In this document: in pieces, positions 25,466-33,371 of the stretch
How the letters are laid out: each line of letters starts with the position of its first letter
Numbering within the stretch: the first letter of the stretch is position 1
Source of the DNA: Halorubrum sp. GN11_10-6_MGM
GTDB taxonomy: Archaea > Halobacteriota > Halobacteria > Halobacteriales > Haloferacaceae
Assembly (NCBI RefSeq): GCF_005435165.1
Contig: NZ_SGUC01000010.1
Coordinates: 1-64,000, forward strand
DNA length: 64,000 nt
Reading direction: 5' to 3'
Made by a program: the position numbers and the translations under genes
Notes under the pieces: generated by a model
What the model saw: the letters and a program-made list of their open reading frames with translations, nothing else
The model's database searches: none
What the model was told of the DNA's origin: nothing

Positions 25466-25915
25466 ATGCGAGTCAGCGTCATCGGCGGGAGTTCGATCGA
25501 CGGGGAGACGGCGGCGGTCGCGGAGGCCCTCGGGGAGCGGCTCGCGGAGCGGGGTCACGTCGTCGTCTGCGGCGGCCTCGGCGGGGTCATGGAGGCGGTC
25601 TGCCGCGGCGCGCGAGAGGCCGGCGGCGAGACGATCGGCATCCTCCCGACGGACCGGTGTGCGGACGCGAACCCGCACGTCACGACCCCGATCGCGACCG
25701 GGATGGGACACGCCCGAAACGCGCTCGTGGTGATGAACGGCGACGCCGCGGTCGCGGTCGACGGCGCGGGCGGCACGCTCTCGGAGATCGGGCTCGCGCT
25801 CGCGCAGGGCCGCCCCGTGGCGGGGCTGGACACCCACGCGGTCGACGGAGTGGAGCCCGTGGACTCGCCCGCGGCGGCGGTCGAGTACGTCGAACGGGCC
25901 GCGCGAACGGACTGA
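25466..25915 (+). CDS. Rossmann-fold nucleotide-binding protein (TIGR00725/LOG-like)
   Basis: A 149-residue single-domain protein of the lysine-decarboxylase-like/LOG superfamily. 'VVVCGGLGGVMEAVCRGARE' (about residues 33-51) and 'AVDGAGGTLSEIGLALAQG' (about 93-111) are the two nucleotide-binding glycine loops. Relatives (LOG, YgdH) split nucleoside monophosphates or bind nucleotides; this short TIGR00725-like form has no proven activity. It is cytoplasmic. It is preceded by the TATA-like GTGTTTTTAC (25431-25440), about 28 bases before the ATG. Confidence 0.82.
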   Translation: MRVSVIGGSSIDGETAAVAEALGERLAERGHVVVCGGLGGVMEAVCRGAREAGGETIGILPTDRCADANPHVTTPIATGMGHARNALVVMNGDAAVAVDGAGGTLSEIGLALAQGRPVAGLDTHAVDGVEPVDSPAAAVEYVERAARTD

Positions 25916-25947
25916 CGCGACGGGTTCGGTCGCCGACCCCGACGCGG

Positions 25948-27024
25948 TCAGTCGGCGTCCTCGACGCCGGTCACCTCGAACCTGGCGCCGCCGCGAGACC
26001 CCTCGGAGACGGCGACCTCCCATCCGTGGGCGCTGGCGACCTCGGAGACGATGTTGAGGCCGAACCCGGTCCCGCTCCGGTCGGTGGTGTACCCAACCTC
26101 GAACACGCGGTCGCGCTCGTCTTCGGGGATCCCGGGGCCGTCGTCCTCGACGAAGAACCCCGACGGGAGGACGGCGGCGGCGCGCGTCGTCGTGTACATC
26201 GGCGAGATGTCGCCGACGACGACGGTCACTTCGTCGCCGCCGTGCTCGACACTGTTCCCGAAGAGGTTCTCCAACAGCCGCTTCAGGCGCCCGGGCTCCG
26301 CGAGGATCCGCCGGTCGGTGTCGACGACGAGCGTCGCGTCGCCGGTCGCGACGTTCGCCCAGCACTCGTCGGCGAGGGCGGACAGCTCGACCGGTTCGAG
26401 CTCTCCCGGCTGCTCGCCCTGCTTCGCGAGCGTCAGCAGGTCCGTGATCAGTTCGAGCGTCCGGTCGACCGCGGACGCCGCCGCGTCGACGTGCGCGAGG
26501 TCGCCCTCGCTCCGCGCCAGGTCGAGCCGTCCCTGCGCGACGTTGAGCGGGTTTCGCAGGTCGTGTGAGACGCCGTGAACGAACCCCTCTAGGCGGTCGC
26601 GCTGTCGCTCCGCCTCCGCGACCGCACGGGCGGACGCGACGGCGTTCGAGATCCGGCGAGCGATGACCGGCGTTCGGTCCGACCCGTCCGACGCTCTCGC
26701 GACGTCCGTGGCGCCCGCGTCGAACGCTGCGGCCGCGGCCGACGGGTCGAGCGCCTCGTCGGGGCAGAACACGATCGGGAGCGCGGGACGCCGGTCGCGA
26801 ACCTCCTCGACGGTCGGGAGGCCGGTCGGCTCCGACGGCCGACCGACCGCGACCAGACAGTCGACCGGCGAGTCTCCGAGGATCCCGAGGGCCGCGTCGA
26901 CCGTTTCGACCGGTTCGACCGCGAGGCGGTCGTCGGCGCGCTCAAGCGACGCCCGCAGCGCCGCCGCTCGGTCCGGCGTGCTCGCGACGAGGACCACGGC
27001 GATCGAACCCCTGACCCTGGACAT
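25948..27024 (-). CDS. Sensor histidine kinase with pseudo-receiver N-terminal domain
   Basis: A 358-residue cytoplasmic histidine kinase. Residues about 1-120 look like a response-regulator receiver fold, but the acidic pair is replaced ('VVLVASTPDRAAAL') and the phospho-Asp position is non-acidic ('VDCLVAVGRPSE'), so it is a pseudo-receiver. Residues about 140-215 are the HisKA helices with the H-box 'HGVSHDLRNPLNVAQGRL'. Residues about 245-355 are the ATPase with N-box 'LENLFGNSVEHG', G1 'VEDDGPGIPEDER' and G2 'GTGFGLNIVSE'. There is no transmembrane segment and no PAS domain. No cognate response regulator is adjacent. Haloarchaea have many such orphan kinases. Confidence 0.88.
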   Translation of the reverse strand: MSRVRGSIAVVLVASTPDRAAALRASLERADDRLAVEPVETVDAALGILGDSPVDCLVAVGRPSEPTGLPTVEEVRDRRPALPIVFCPDEALDPSAAAAAFDAGATDVARASDGSDRTPVIARRISNAVASARAVAEAERQRDRLEGFVHGVSHDLRNPLNVAQGRLDLARSEGDLAHVDAAASAVDRTLELITDLLTLAKQGEQPGELEPVELSALADECWANVATGDATLVVDTDRRILAEPGRLKRLLENLFGNSVEHGGDEVTVVVGDISPMYTTTRAAAVLPSGFFVEDDGPGIPEDERDRVFEVGYTTDRSGTGFGLNIVSEVASAHGWEVAVSEGSRGGARFEVTGVEDAD

Positions 27025-27129
27025 TGCGGAGAGCCTTCCCTCAACGGCCGTCCGCTTGAGTGATAAACGTTAGCAGGAGTCACGTCAACGAGAGAACCGT
27101 TTTGCGGCCGGCGCGTCGGTGCGGTCCGC

Positions 27130-28284
27130 TCAGGCGAGCCGTTCGCTCGCGATCTCGGCGCCCTCGACGAGCGCCTCCAGCTTCGCCCACGCGATCTCGG
27201 GGTCGACCATCCCGAGGCCGGCCTGCGTGCCGAACCCGCAGTCGGGCGCGGCGACGAGCGGCGTCCCGTCGTCGACCGCGTCGGCGACGCGCTCCAAGCG
27301 GTCCGCGATCGTCTCCGGGTGGTCGATGATGTTCGTCTTCACGTCGACGACGCCCGGCATGAGCGTCCAGCCGTCGGGGACGGGGTGGTCGGCGAACGCG
27401 CGGTACTCGTGCTGGTGGCGCGGGTTCGCCTGTTCGACGCTGAGCCCGGTGATGTCCGCCTCGTAGATCAGCGGCAGCATCTCCGCGAGGTCGGTGTCGA
27501 GGTGGTGCGGCCCCTCGTAGCTGCCCCAGCAGGTGTGGAGGCGGACCTGCTCGGCGGGCACGTTCGCGAGCGCCTCGTTGAGCGCCTGAACGTGGAGTCG
27601 CGTCGCGTCCTTCGCGGCGTCGAGGGGTTCGTCCGCGTACGCCGCGGTGTGGCCGACCGTCAGCAGCTCCGGGGCGTCGATCTGGATGGTGAGCCCCGCG
27701 TCGGCGACGAGTTCGTACTCCGTCCGCATCGCCTCGGCGACCGCGAACAGGTACTCCTCGTAATCTCCGTAGTGGTCGTCGACGTGCGTGGCGGTGACGA
27801 CGCTCGGCGACGCGGCGGTCATGAACGCGTCGTCGACGTCGCGGTCCGCGGCCGCCAGCGCGTCGGTGAACTCGTCGATCTCGGCCTCCGCCTCCTCGCG
27901 ACCCGTGTACTCGACCGCCTCGGTGACGACCGGGTGCATCGAGAGGTCGATCACGTCGGTCTTGAACGTCTCCTCGGCGTAGGAGGGGAACGCCTGGAGG
28001 TCCGCCCACAGCTCGGTCTCCCGCTTCCCGTCGATGCCGCTGAGCCGGTCGGCGACGTACCAGTTGAACGAGACGCGCGACTGCTCGCCGTTGTTGATCG
28101 AATCGAGACCCGTCTCGACCTGTCGGTCGACGACGTCGCGGGTCGCGTCCGCGACCGTCTCGTCCCACTCGTCCGGGTCGACCGCCTCGCCCTCCTGACG
28201 GCTGGTGAGCAGGTCGAGCAGTTCCGGCGGTCGCGGCAGGCTACCGATGTGCGTGGTGGGGATGTGGCCGTCGTTCGTCGTCAT
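27130..28284 (-). CDS. metE: MetE C-terminal-domain-like methionine synthase (cobalamin-independent)
   Basis: A 384-residue enzyme matching the C-terminal catalytic half of bacterial MetE, as archaea normally have. It transfers a methyl group to homocysteine to form methionine; the archaeal methyl donor is uncertain. The start 'PTTHIGSLPRPPELLDLL' is the family signature. Zinc and substrate residues are in 'RLHTCWGSYEGPHHLD' (His, Cys), 'GLSVEQANPRHQHEYR' (Glu) and 'LVAAPDCGFGTQAGL' (second Cys). It lies 105 bases upstream of the histidine kinase gene on the same strand and diverges from the RHH regulator gene. Confidence 0.88.
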   Translation of the reverse strand: MTTNDGHIPTTHIGSLPRPPELLDLLTSRQEGEAVDPDEWDETVADATRDVVDRQVETGLDSINNGEQSRVSFNWYVADRLSGIDGKRETELWADLQAFPSYAEETFKTDVIDLSMHPVVTEAVEYTGREEAEAEIDEFTDALAAADRDVDDAFMTAASPSVVTATHVDDHYGDYEEYLFAVAEAMRTEYELVADAGLTIQIDAPELLTVGHTAAYADEPLDAAKDATRLHVQALNEALANVPAEQVRLHTCWGSYEGPHHLDTDLAEMLPLIYEADITGLSVEQANPRHQHEYRAFADHPVPDGWTLMPGVVDVKTNIIDHPETIADRLERVADAVDDGTPLVAAPDCGFGTQAGLGMVDPEIAWAKLEALVEGAEIASERLA

Positions 28285-28410
28285 CGGTGGGAACCACGTG
28301 GCGCTGCCCCAAAAGGTCGGAGGATCCGGCGGGATCGGCGTGGGCGGAATCGCGACCGGGGTCGCGGCCCTTTTCGGTCACGGAACCGAGGGCACCGGCT
28401 CCGAGGGCTC

Positions 28411-28440
28411 GTAATTAGATGTAATTAAGATTTATCAGCC
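28411..28440 (+). promoter_or_regulatory. Promoter of the RHH gene with a 10-bp-phased direct repeat
   Basis: GTAATTAGAT and GTAATTAAGA stand side by side at 28411-28420 and 28421-28430, immediately followed by the TATA-like TTTATCAG (28431-28438), 27 bases before the ATG. Two half-sites one DNA turn apart, touching the TATA box, are a plausible operator for the encoded RHH protein. Confidence 0.5.
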
Positions 28441-28461
28441 CGGAGCGCGAGGCTGTCGGCA

Positions 28462-28662
28462 ATGAGCGACTACACCACGATCTCGCTGCGGAAGGAGTTC
28501 GTCGCGGACGTGGAGGAGTACATCGAGGACGAGCCGTTCGGCTCGGTCAAGGAGTTCGTGAAACACGTCGTCGTTCAGGAGATGGAGGCCGACGACGGGA
28601 TCTCCGAGGCGGAGGCGAAGCAGATCGCACAGAGGCTTCAGGATCTGGGGTACATGGAATGA
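28462..28662 (+). CDS. Ribbon-helix-helix (CopG-type) DNA-binding regulator
   Basis: A 66-residue protein. 'YTTISLRKEFVADVEEYI' is the beta-strand plus first helix of a CopG/Arc-type ribbon-helix-helix, and 'PFGSVKEFVKHVVVQEMEA' the second helix with the conserved G/S-V-x-E-F turn. The C-terminal helix (SEAEAKQIAQRLQDLGYM) probably mediates oligomerisation. Such proteins bind DNA as dimers of dimers at short repeats, and a phased repeat lies right at its own promoter. It overlaps the next gene by four bases (ATGA), so the two are translationally coupled. It is not next to a toxin-like gene, so a regulator rather than an antitoxin is favoured. Confidence 0.82.
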   Translation: MSDYTTISLRKEFVADVEEYIEDEPFGSVKEFVKHVVVQEMEADDGISEAEAKQIAQRLQDLGYME

Positions 28663-28874
28663 GCGGGCGGCAGGGAGAGATCGTCTCGGCGGCGCCGGGC
28701 GGGATCGAGCGCGCCGACCTCATCCTGCTCGCGATCCCCCTCGCGTTCTGCGCCGCGTACGCGGCCGCGTCGCTGGTCGCCCGGGGTTACACGCTCCCCG
28801 TCGCCGGCGGATCGCTCGCGGCCGGCGTCCTCGTGGTCGACGGGCTCTTCTTGAACCCGCCGGGCGAGGCGTGA
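28659..28874 (+). CDS. Small two-helix membrane protein coupled to the RHH gene
   Basis: A 71-residue protein of unknown function. After a polar start (MSGRQGEIVSAAPGGIE) there are two hydrophobic helices ('ADLILLAIPLAFCAAYAAAS' and 'VAGGSLAAGVLVVDGLFL') ending NPPGEA. Start ATG overlaps the stop of the RHH regulator, making an operon almost certain. It has no toxin signature. Confidence 0.7.
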   Translation: MSGRQGEIVSAAPGGIERADLILLAIPLAFCAAYAAASLVARGYTLPVAGGSLAAGVLVVDGLFLNPPGEA

Positions 28875-28948
28875 GAACCGAACGGGGTCTCAGCGGCTCG
28901 GTTGTACGTCGTTGCTAGCAAATCGCTATACGGCACGGACACCGCCGA

Positions 28949-29179
28949 AGCCCCAGTCGCGAAGCGGGCGCACGCTCGGGGCGGTCCTCGCTCGGTCACT
29001 TCGCTCCCTCGCTGCGGTCCTACCGTCGCCTGCGCCCGCTTCGCGACTGCCCCTTCGATTCCCGCCCCGCACAGCACCGCGCCTCACGCCTCCCCAGCCT
29101 CGTCGGCCTCCCTGCGGTCGGCCGACTCCCTCGCGCGTGCTGTTCGGCCCGAGGCGGCCTCACAGGCACGCGCCACCGC
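28949..29179 (-). ncRNA. Structured intergenic repeat, copy A (candidate ncRNA or hairpin element)
   Basis: A 231-base element homologous to 56397-56637. It has a 19-bp perfect stem (28954-28972 with 29031-29049; CAGTCGCGAAGCGGGCGCA and its complement). It also has a 7-bp stem around an 11-base loop (29102-29108 / 29120-29126) and a third stem GCGCGTGC/GCACGCGC near the right end. A 27-base block (29081-29107) and a 15-base block (29065-29079) are identical in both copies. The strand is assigned because a TATA-like TTTATAAAT stands, on the minus strand, at the same distance from the element end as in copy B. It is not coding: open frames differ between copies. I do not recognise the family; a DNA-level palindromic repeat is the alternative. 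Confidence 0.6.
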
Positions 29180-29185
29180 ACTTCG

Positions 29186-29194
29186 ATTTATAAA
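29186..29194 (-). promoter_or_regulatory. TATA-like box at the edge of structured element copy A
   Basis: On the minus strand TTTATAAAT, seven bases outside the element edge (…GCGGTGGC). The same A+T box (ATTTGTAAAT) occurs at equal distance beside copy B at 56382-56391, so it is conserved with the element. Confidence 0.5.
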
Positions 29195-29370
29195 GGATGG
29201 CGACGTCGCTGACGGCGGTTAAACACGCGCGCCCCGCCGTCGAGCGGCGAGAGTCGCCACCGGCGTCGACCGTTGCCGCGTTCGTTCGGTCGCGACGGGA
29301 GCGAGACGCGTCGCTCTCGTGGAAATTTGACGGCGGCGAAAAGCGGTGACCTCCGGTTCGTCGCGAGGCG

Positions 29371-30414
29371 TTACCAGGTGTCGTGGAACGTGTCGAACTC
29401 GATCGAGTCGAGCGGCTTCTCGCCGATGGCGGCCTTGTACTCGCCGGGGGTCAGCATCGGCTTGTGGAAGCGGGGGCCGTCGTCGGTCGTGATCCGGGGG
29501 CAGCCGGTGTTGACGAACGCGTCCATGTCGAAGTTCCGCAGGCGGTCCGGCGTCACCTCGTCCATCGTGATCAGGTAGGCGTTCTCGTTGTTGTCGACGA
29601 TCTCTTGGGCCTTCTCCCAGCGGCCCTGCCCGATCTTCGTACAAAAGATGACGCCCCACTTCTCGGCGTCCATCGCCTTGTGGACGGAGGCGTACCGCTG
29701 TTTGAGGAACTGGTCGTGCTCGGCGACCGACACCGCGTTGTTGACGGGGTCGGCGATGACGACCCGCTTGTCGGGGTGCTCCATCGCGAGGCCGACCGGG
29801 TGGAACTTCCCGCCGCCGACGTAGAGGACCTGCTCGGCGTCGATGTCCGCGGAGGCGTAGTTACAGCCGAGCACCTGTCCCTCCTTCGTGAGGCGGTCGT
29901 CGCCCCGGCGGGTGTGGACCTCGTAGCCGCGCTCCTCCAGCCAGTCGGTCATCTCCTCGAACCGGTTCATGTGCTGGGCCGTCGTGACGAGGCCCACGTC
30001 GGCGTCCTCCTCAGGCGGGGACAGCTCCTCCGCCAGCGCGTCCTCCATGATCGGGAAGGGGTCGACGTTCGAGAACAGCGGGACGTAGACGATGCTGTCG
30101 GACTCCTTCATCGGCGTGTGGCCGAAGTGGACGAACACGTCCGTCCGGCGCATCAGGTACGTGTCGAGGTCGCAGGCGCCGTAGCAGGGCTGCCCGGAGA
30201 GCATGAACGTCACGTCGTCGGGCGCGACCTCGCGGAGGTCGTCGGCGACCTTCGGGCCGCGGCGCTTGAGCCCCTCGGGGAACTGGAGGCCGACCTTCGA
30301 GGCGTCGCGCTCCTCGATGGCCTCCAAGATTCGGTCGAGTTCGTAGTCCCACTCGCGGTCGTGTTTCAGGGCCATCCCCGTCTTCGTCAGGTCGCCCTCC
30401 GTGGAGCCGCTCAT
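29371..30414 (-). CDS. dph2: Dph2: diphthamide synthesis radical-SAM-like enzyme
   Basis: A 347-residue archaeal Dph2, which uses a 4Fe-4S cluster to transfer the 3-amino-3-carboxypropyl group of SAM to a His of elongation factor aEF2, the first step of diphthamide. The three cluster Cys, one per domain, are visible in 'LSGQPCYGACDLDTYL', 'EGQVLGCNYASADI' and 'VNTGCPRITTD'. 'DVFVHFGHTPM' and 'QVLYVGGGKFHPVGLAM' are also family blocks. An N-terminal extension of about 20 residues precedes the first domain. The last-step gene dph6 is 8.5 kb away in the same orientation. Confidence 0.92.
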   Translation of the reverse strand: MSGSTEGDLTKTGMALKHDREWDYELDRILEAIEERDASKVGLQFPEGLKRRGPKVADDLREVAPDDVTFMLSGQPCYGACDLDTYLMRRTDVFVHFGHTPMKESDSIVYVPLFSNVDPFPIMEDALAEELSPPEEDADVGLVTTAQHMNRFEEMTDWLEERGYEVHTRRGDDRLTKEGQVLGCNYASADIDAEQVLYVGGGKFHPVGLAMEHPDKRVVIADPVNNAVSVAEHDQFLKQRYASVHKAMDAEKWGVIFCTKIGQGRWEKAQEIVDNNENAYLITMDEVTPDRLRNFDMDAFVNTGCPRITTDDGPRFHKPMLTPGEYKAAIGEKPLDSIEFDTFHDTW

Positions 30415-30507
30415 ATCGGACGATTTGTGCGGCAGGACGGTTAAACGGCGCGTTCGACCACGGATTTCGTCCCCGACGTTCGTGATCCTCTCCGCTCGAC
30501 GGGCGTC

Positions 30508-31209
30508 TCAGAGGCTGTTTCCGGTGAGCAGCCGGGCGATCCACGCTCGCACACCGGGGAGCAGCGCGCGCTCCTCGACCGCGACCGGGTCCCGTTCGAC
30601 TTCCAGCGGGACACGCTCGTCGGCGTCGGGTCCGGCACTCTCCGGGGTCCAGACCAGTCCGCCGGTAGCGTCGGCCACGGGTGCGTCGCCGTGAACCTCC
30701 CAGCCGGAGGCGCCGCGGACGGTCAGGCTGTCGGTCGCGAGATAGCGAGCCCCTTCACCACCGATGACGAGGGGATTGCGGGGAGACGCCGGCGTCAACG
30801 GGGTGAACACCACCGTTCCGAGGTATCGTTCCGCGGCGGTGGGGTCGCGGTAATCGACCGACAGTACGCCGCCGTCGACCCGTGCGGTGACGTTCGTCGG
30901 CTCCGCGATCCCGTCCCGGACGGCGTCGGCGACGACCGCGCGGCGGAGCGACTCGTTCGACGCGAGCGCGTCGCCGCCCGACGCGAGCGCGACGCGTGCG
31001 TCCCACGTCGTCGACCCGTTCTCGTGGAGTGTGACGGCCAGCGAACTCTCCCCGGCGACCACGGACGTGCCGTCCGCCGTCGTTCGGTCGAGGTCGCAGA
31101 CGCCACACACCGGCGTCGGCGGTGCGCGCGCGTCGACCGGCGGCGCGGCGACGATCACGGTCACACAGAGGAGGAGCGCTGCGACGAGTGAGAGCCTGCG
31201 AGGACCCAT
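30508..31209 (-). CDS. Exported haloarchaeal protein, function unknown
   Basis: A 233-residue protein with a Sec-type signal peptide (MGPRRLSLVAALLLCVTVIV followed by APPVDA). Just after it is a Cys pair 'VCGVCDLDRTT'. The remaining region is beta-rich with N-glycosylation-like sites (NGS, NVT, NES) and motifs 'SLAVTLHENGSTTWDARVAL' and 'YLGTVVFTPLTP'. The C-terminus (LPGVRAWIARLLTGNSL) could be a short amphipathic helix; no clear anchor follows. It resembles haloarchaeal secreted DUF proteins but I cannot name the family. The ATG at 31209 starts the signal peptide; the longer upstream frame is spurious. Confidence 0.65.
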   Translation of the reverse strand: MGPRRLSLVAALLLCVTVIVAAPPVDARAPPTPVCGVCDLDRTTADGTSVVAGESSLAVTLHENGSTTWDARVALASGGDALASNESLRRAVVADAVRDGIAEPTNVTARVDGGVLSVDYRDPTAAERYLGTVVFTPLTPASPRNPLVIGGEGARYLATDSLTVRGASGWEVHGDAPVADATGGLVWTPESAGPDADERVPLEVERDPVAVEERALLPGVRAWIARLLTGNSL

Positions 31210-31372
31210 GTCCGGCCCGTCAATGGGACGACACAATAAGCTACGGCTCGAGACCACGCCGCCTCCGCGAGACCGCGTCGCGCCGCCGGCGTCGGCGGGA
31301 CCGCCGACGGATCGGTCGGGGTCGCTGCCGCGGCCGACGGACCTAACCGCCGCCCTCGCCAACCGCGCACCG

Positions 31373-32032
31373 ATGACCGACATTCCGCTCGAACACGTCC
31401 ACGTCGCGCCCGACGACAGTCCCGAGGGCGAGCCCGCGCCCGCCGTCTTCGTCCTCCACGGTCGCGGCGCCGACGAGGAGGACCTGCTCCCGGTCGCCGC
31501 CGAACTCCCGGACGGACTCCACGTCGTCAGCCTCCGCGCGCCTGACCCACTTCAGGGGGGGTACACGTGGTACGAACTCGACCTGTCGGCCGGCGGCCTC
31601 GAGTCGAGCCAGCCCGACGCCGAGGACTTCCGGCGCAGCCTCGATCTGATCGTCGAGAGCGTCGAGGCCGCGGTCGACGCGTACGGCCTCGACGCCGACC
31701 GGATCGGCCTGCTCGGGTTCAGTCAGGGCGCTATCACGAGCCTCTCGCTGCTCCTCGAAGCCCCCGACCGATACGCGTGGGTGGTCGCGCTCCACGGCTA
31801 CCTCGCGGAGTCGCACGCGGACCTCGATCCGGACGGGATCGAGGGGAAGCCGGTCTTCGTCGGCGCAGGCGCCGGCGACCGGGTTATCCCCGACTCGCGA
31901 ACGAACGCGGCGGTCGAACGTCTCGAGGCCGTCGGCGCCGACATCACCCACGGGAGCTTCCCGGGCGGCCACGGCATCGGCCCGCAGGAGCTCGACGCGG
32001 TCGTCGAGTTCGTCGCGTCGCAGGCGCCGTAG
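31373..32032 (+). CDS. Alpha/beta-hydrolase, phospholipase/carboxylesterase type
   Basis: A 219-residue serine esterase of the short acyl-protein-thioesterase-like class. 'AVFVLHGRGADEEDLLPVA' provides the oxyanion loop, 'IGLLGFSQGAITSLSLLLEA' the nucleophile Ser, 'VGAGAGDRVIP' the Asp and 'FPGGHGIGPQEL' the His. All triad residues are present. It is cytoplasmic, as there is no signal. The ATG at 31373 is chosen because homology starts there; upstream frame is the antisense of the neighbouring gene. It diverges from the exported-protein gene. Confidence 0.88.
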   Translation: MTDIPLEHVHVAPDDSPEGEPAPAVFVLHGRGADEEDLLPVAAELPDGLHVVSLRAPDPLQGGYTWYELDLSAGGLESSQPDAEDFRRSLDLIVESVEAAVDAYGLDADRIGLLGFSQGAITSLSLLLEAPDRYAWVVALHGYLAESHADLDPDGIEGKPVFVGAGAGDRVIPDSRTNAAVERLEAVGADITHGSFPGGHGIGPQELDAVVEFVASQAP

Positions 32033-32101
32033 CGGGCGTCGGAAGCGGGCTCGGACCCCCGGCTCCGGCAGGTTCAAACCGCTCGGCCACGATGTCCGGA
32101 C

Positions 32102-32476
32102 ATGAGCGTCGAACAGGTCTCCATCGAGGACCTCGGCCGAGAGCTCGGCGAGCGGATCGCTGAAACCCCGGAGTACGAGCGCTTCGAGGAGACGAGAGCG
32201 GCGGTCCAGCGCGACGAGGAAGTCCAGGCGCAGATCGACGAGTTCGAGCAGCTCCGCGCGGAGTTCATGCAGGCCCGTCAGACCGGGCAGGCGACGAACG
32301 CCGAGCTGCAGCGCGTTCAGGAGGCGCAAGACGAGCTTCACGCGATGCCGGTGATGAGCGAGTACCTCGACGCGCAAGACGAGCTGGAGGACACGCTCGA
32401 ATCGGTCAACGAGGCGATCTCCGAGCCGCTCGCCGTCGACTTCGGCGGCGAGGCCGGCGGCTGCTGTCAGGATTAA
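32102..32476 (+). CDS. YlbF/YmcA-family helical protein
   Basis: A 124-residue, almost entirely helical acidic protein matching the YlbF/YmcA domain (about residues 10-105; 'YERFEETRAAVQRDEEVQAQ', 'AELQRVQEAQDELHAMPVMS'). Bacterial YlbF/YmcA/YaaT form a complex affecting RNase Y and development; the archaeal role is unknown. The C-terminus carries an unusual 'GGCCQD' with two adjacent Cys. It is followed after 92 bases by the ParA-like gene in the same direction. Confidence 0.8.
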   Translation: MSVEQVSIEDLGRELGERIAETPEYERFEETRAAVQRDEEVQAQIDEFEQLRAEFMQARQTGQATNAELQRVQEAQDELHAMPVMSEYLDAQDELEDTLESVNEAISEPLAVDFGGEAGGCCQD

Positions 32477-32568
32477 CCCTCGGTCCGCGCCCGCCGCGGG
32501 ACGAGCGAAGGCCGCGCCCGCGGTGACACCGGCCGACTCCTTATCCCTCATACCGACCCACGCCCGCC

Positions 32569-33267
32569 GTGATAGCCGTCGCCGGCGGTAAGGGCGGAAG
32601 CGGAAAGACGACGACCACCCTCGGGCTCGCCCGGGCGCTCTCGCGGCGCGGCGCACCGGTGGTCGCGGCCGACGCCGACTGGGATCTCCCGAACCTCGCG
32701 AGGTTGGCCGCGGAGACCGGAACCGATCCCACGCTGCCCGGGGACGAACACCGCGCCGAGGGGACGGAGTTCCGGACCGTCCTCGGCGCGGTTCGCGGGA
32801 CGGAGCCGGTTCGACCCGATCGGTCGGCGCCCACGGTGCTCGCCGCGCCGGACGCGCCGCGGTCGGTCGACGCGGACGCCGCGTTCGGCGCGCTCGACGG
32901 CGCGACGCCCGAGGGCGCGCCGACGCTGCTGGACAGTCCGGCGGGCGCGTCGCCGGACGTGGCCGCGCCCCTGCGGGCGGCGGATCGCGCGCTGATCGCG
33001 ACGCCGCTCAGGCGCGCCGCGCTCCGGGACGCCGCGAAGACGGCGGCGATCGCGCGGCGGCTCGACTGCCCGCCCGTCGGCGCGGTCGTGATCGGCGCGA
33101 CGAGCGTGCCGGACCGCGTGGGCTCGTTGCTCGGCTGCCCCGTCCTCGGCGCGATTCCGGACGGCGGAGGGACCCCGCTCGCCGATCCGACCGTGCGGAG
33201 CGCGTACGACGACCTCGCCTCGCGCCTCGGAGAGACCGCGGCGGCGAGCGGCTGGCAGATCGCGTGA
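32569..33267 (+). CDS. MinD/ParA-type P-loop ATPase
   Basis: A 232-residue deviant Walker-A ATPase. 'MIAVAGGKGGSGKTTTTLGL' at the start contains the signature Lys of the MinD/ParA class, and 'VVAADADWDLPNLARLA' carries the switch-I Asp. The Walker B region 'APTLLDSPAGASP' holds the conserved DSPAG of septum-site MinD relatives. It lacks the usual C-terminal amphipathic membrane helix. Start is GTG at 32569. The stop overlaps the upstream candidate GTG of the next gene, so the two are probably one operon. Confidence 0.82.
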   Translation: MIAVAGGKGGSGKTTTTLGLARALSRRGAPVVAADADWDLPNLARLAAETGTDPTLPGDEHRAEGTEFRTVLGAVRGTEPVRPDRSAPTVLAAPDAPRSVDADAAFGALDGATPEGAPTLLDSPAGASPDVAAPLRAADRALIATPLRRAALRDAAKTAAIARRLDCPPVGAVVIGATSVPDRVGSLLGCPVLGAIPDGGGTPLADPTVRSAYDDLASRLGETAAASGWQIA

Positions 33268-33371
33268 GGATCGCCCCCAGCGGGGACGCCGGAACGGCGG
33301 ACGACGGGCTCGCGACCGGTCGAGAGAGCCGCCACCGACAGACCCAAACGTCCACGGGCGGCAGCGATGGT

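Larger units (their letters stand above)
28875..29370. other. 496-base intergenic region between convergent genes
   Basis: Convergent end of the RHH operon and dph2. It contains the structured repeat element copy A (see separate entry), a perfect palindrome TTGCTAGCAA at 28912-28921, and the A+T-rich box at 29186-29194. The remaining DNA (29195-29370) shows nothing recognisable. Confidence 0.7.

Noticed and set aside
28462-28874. Toxin-antitoxin pair (RHH antitoxin)
   Set aside because: The partner is a two-helix membrane protein without similarity to known toxins; kept only as a hypothesis in findings.
28902-29222. Open frames across structured element copy A (about 95-105 codons)
   Set aside because: Copy B does not keep these frames; changes occur by compensated stem substitutions, not synonymously.
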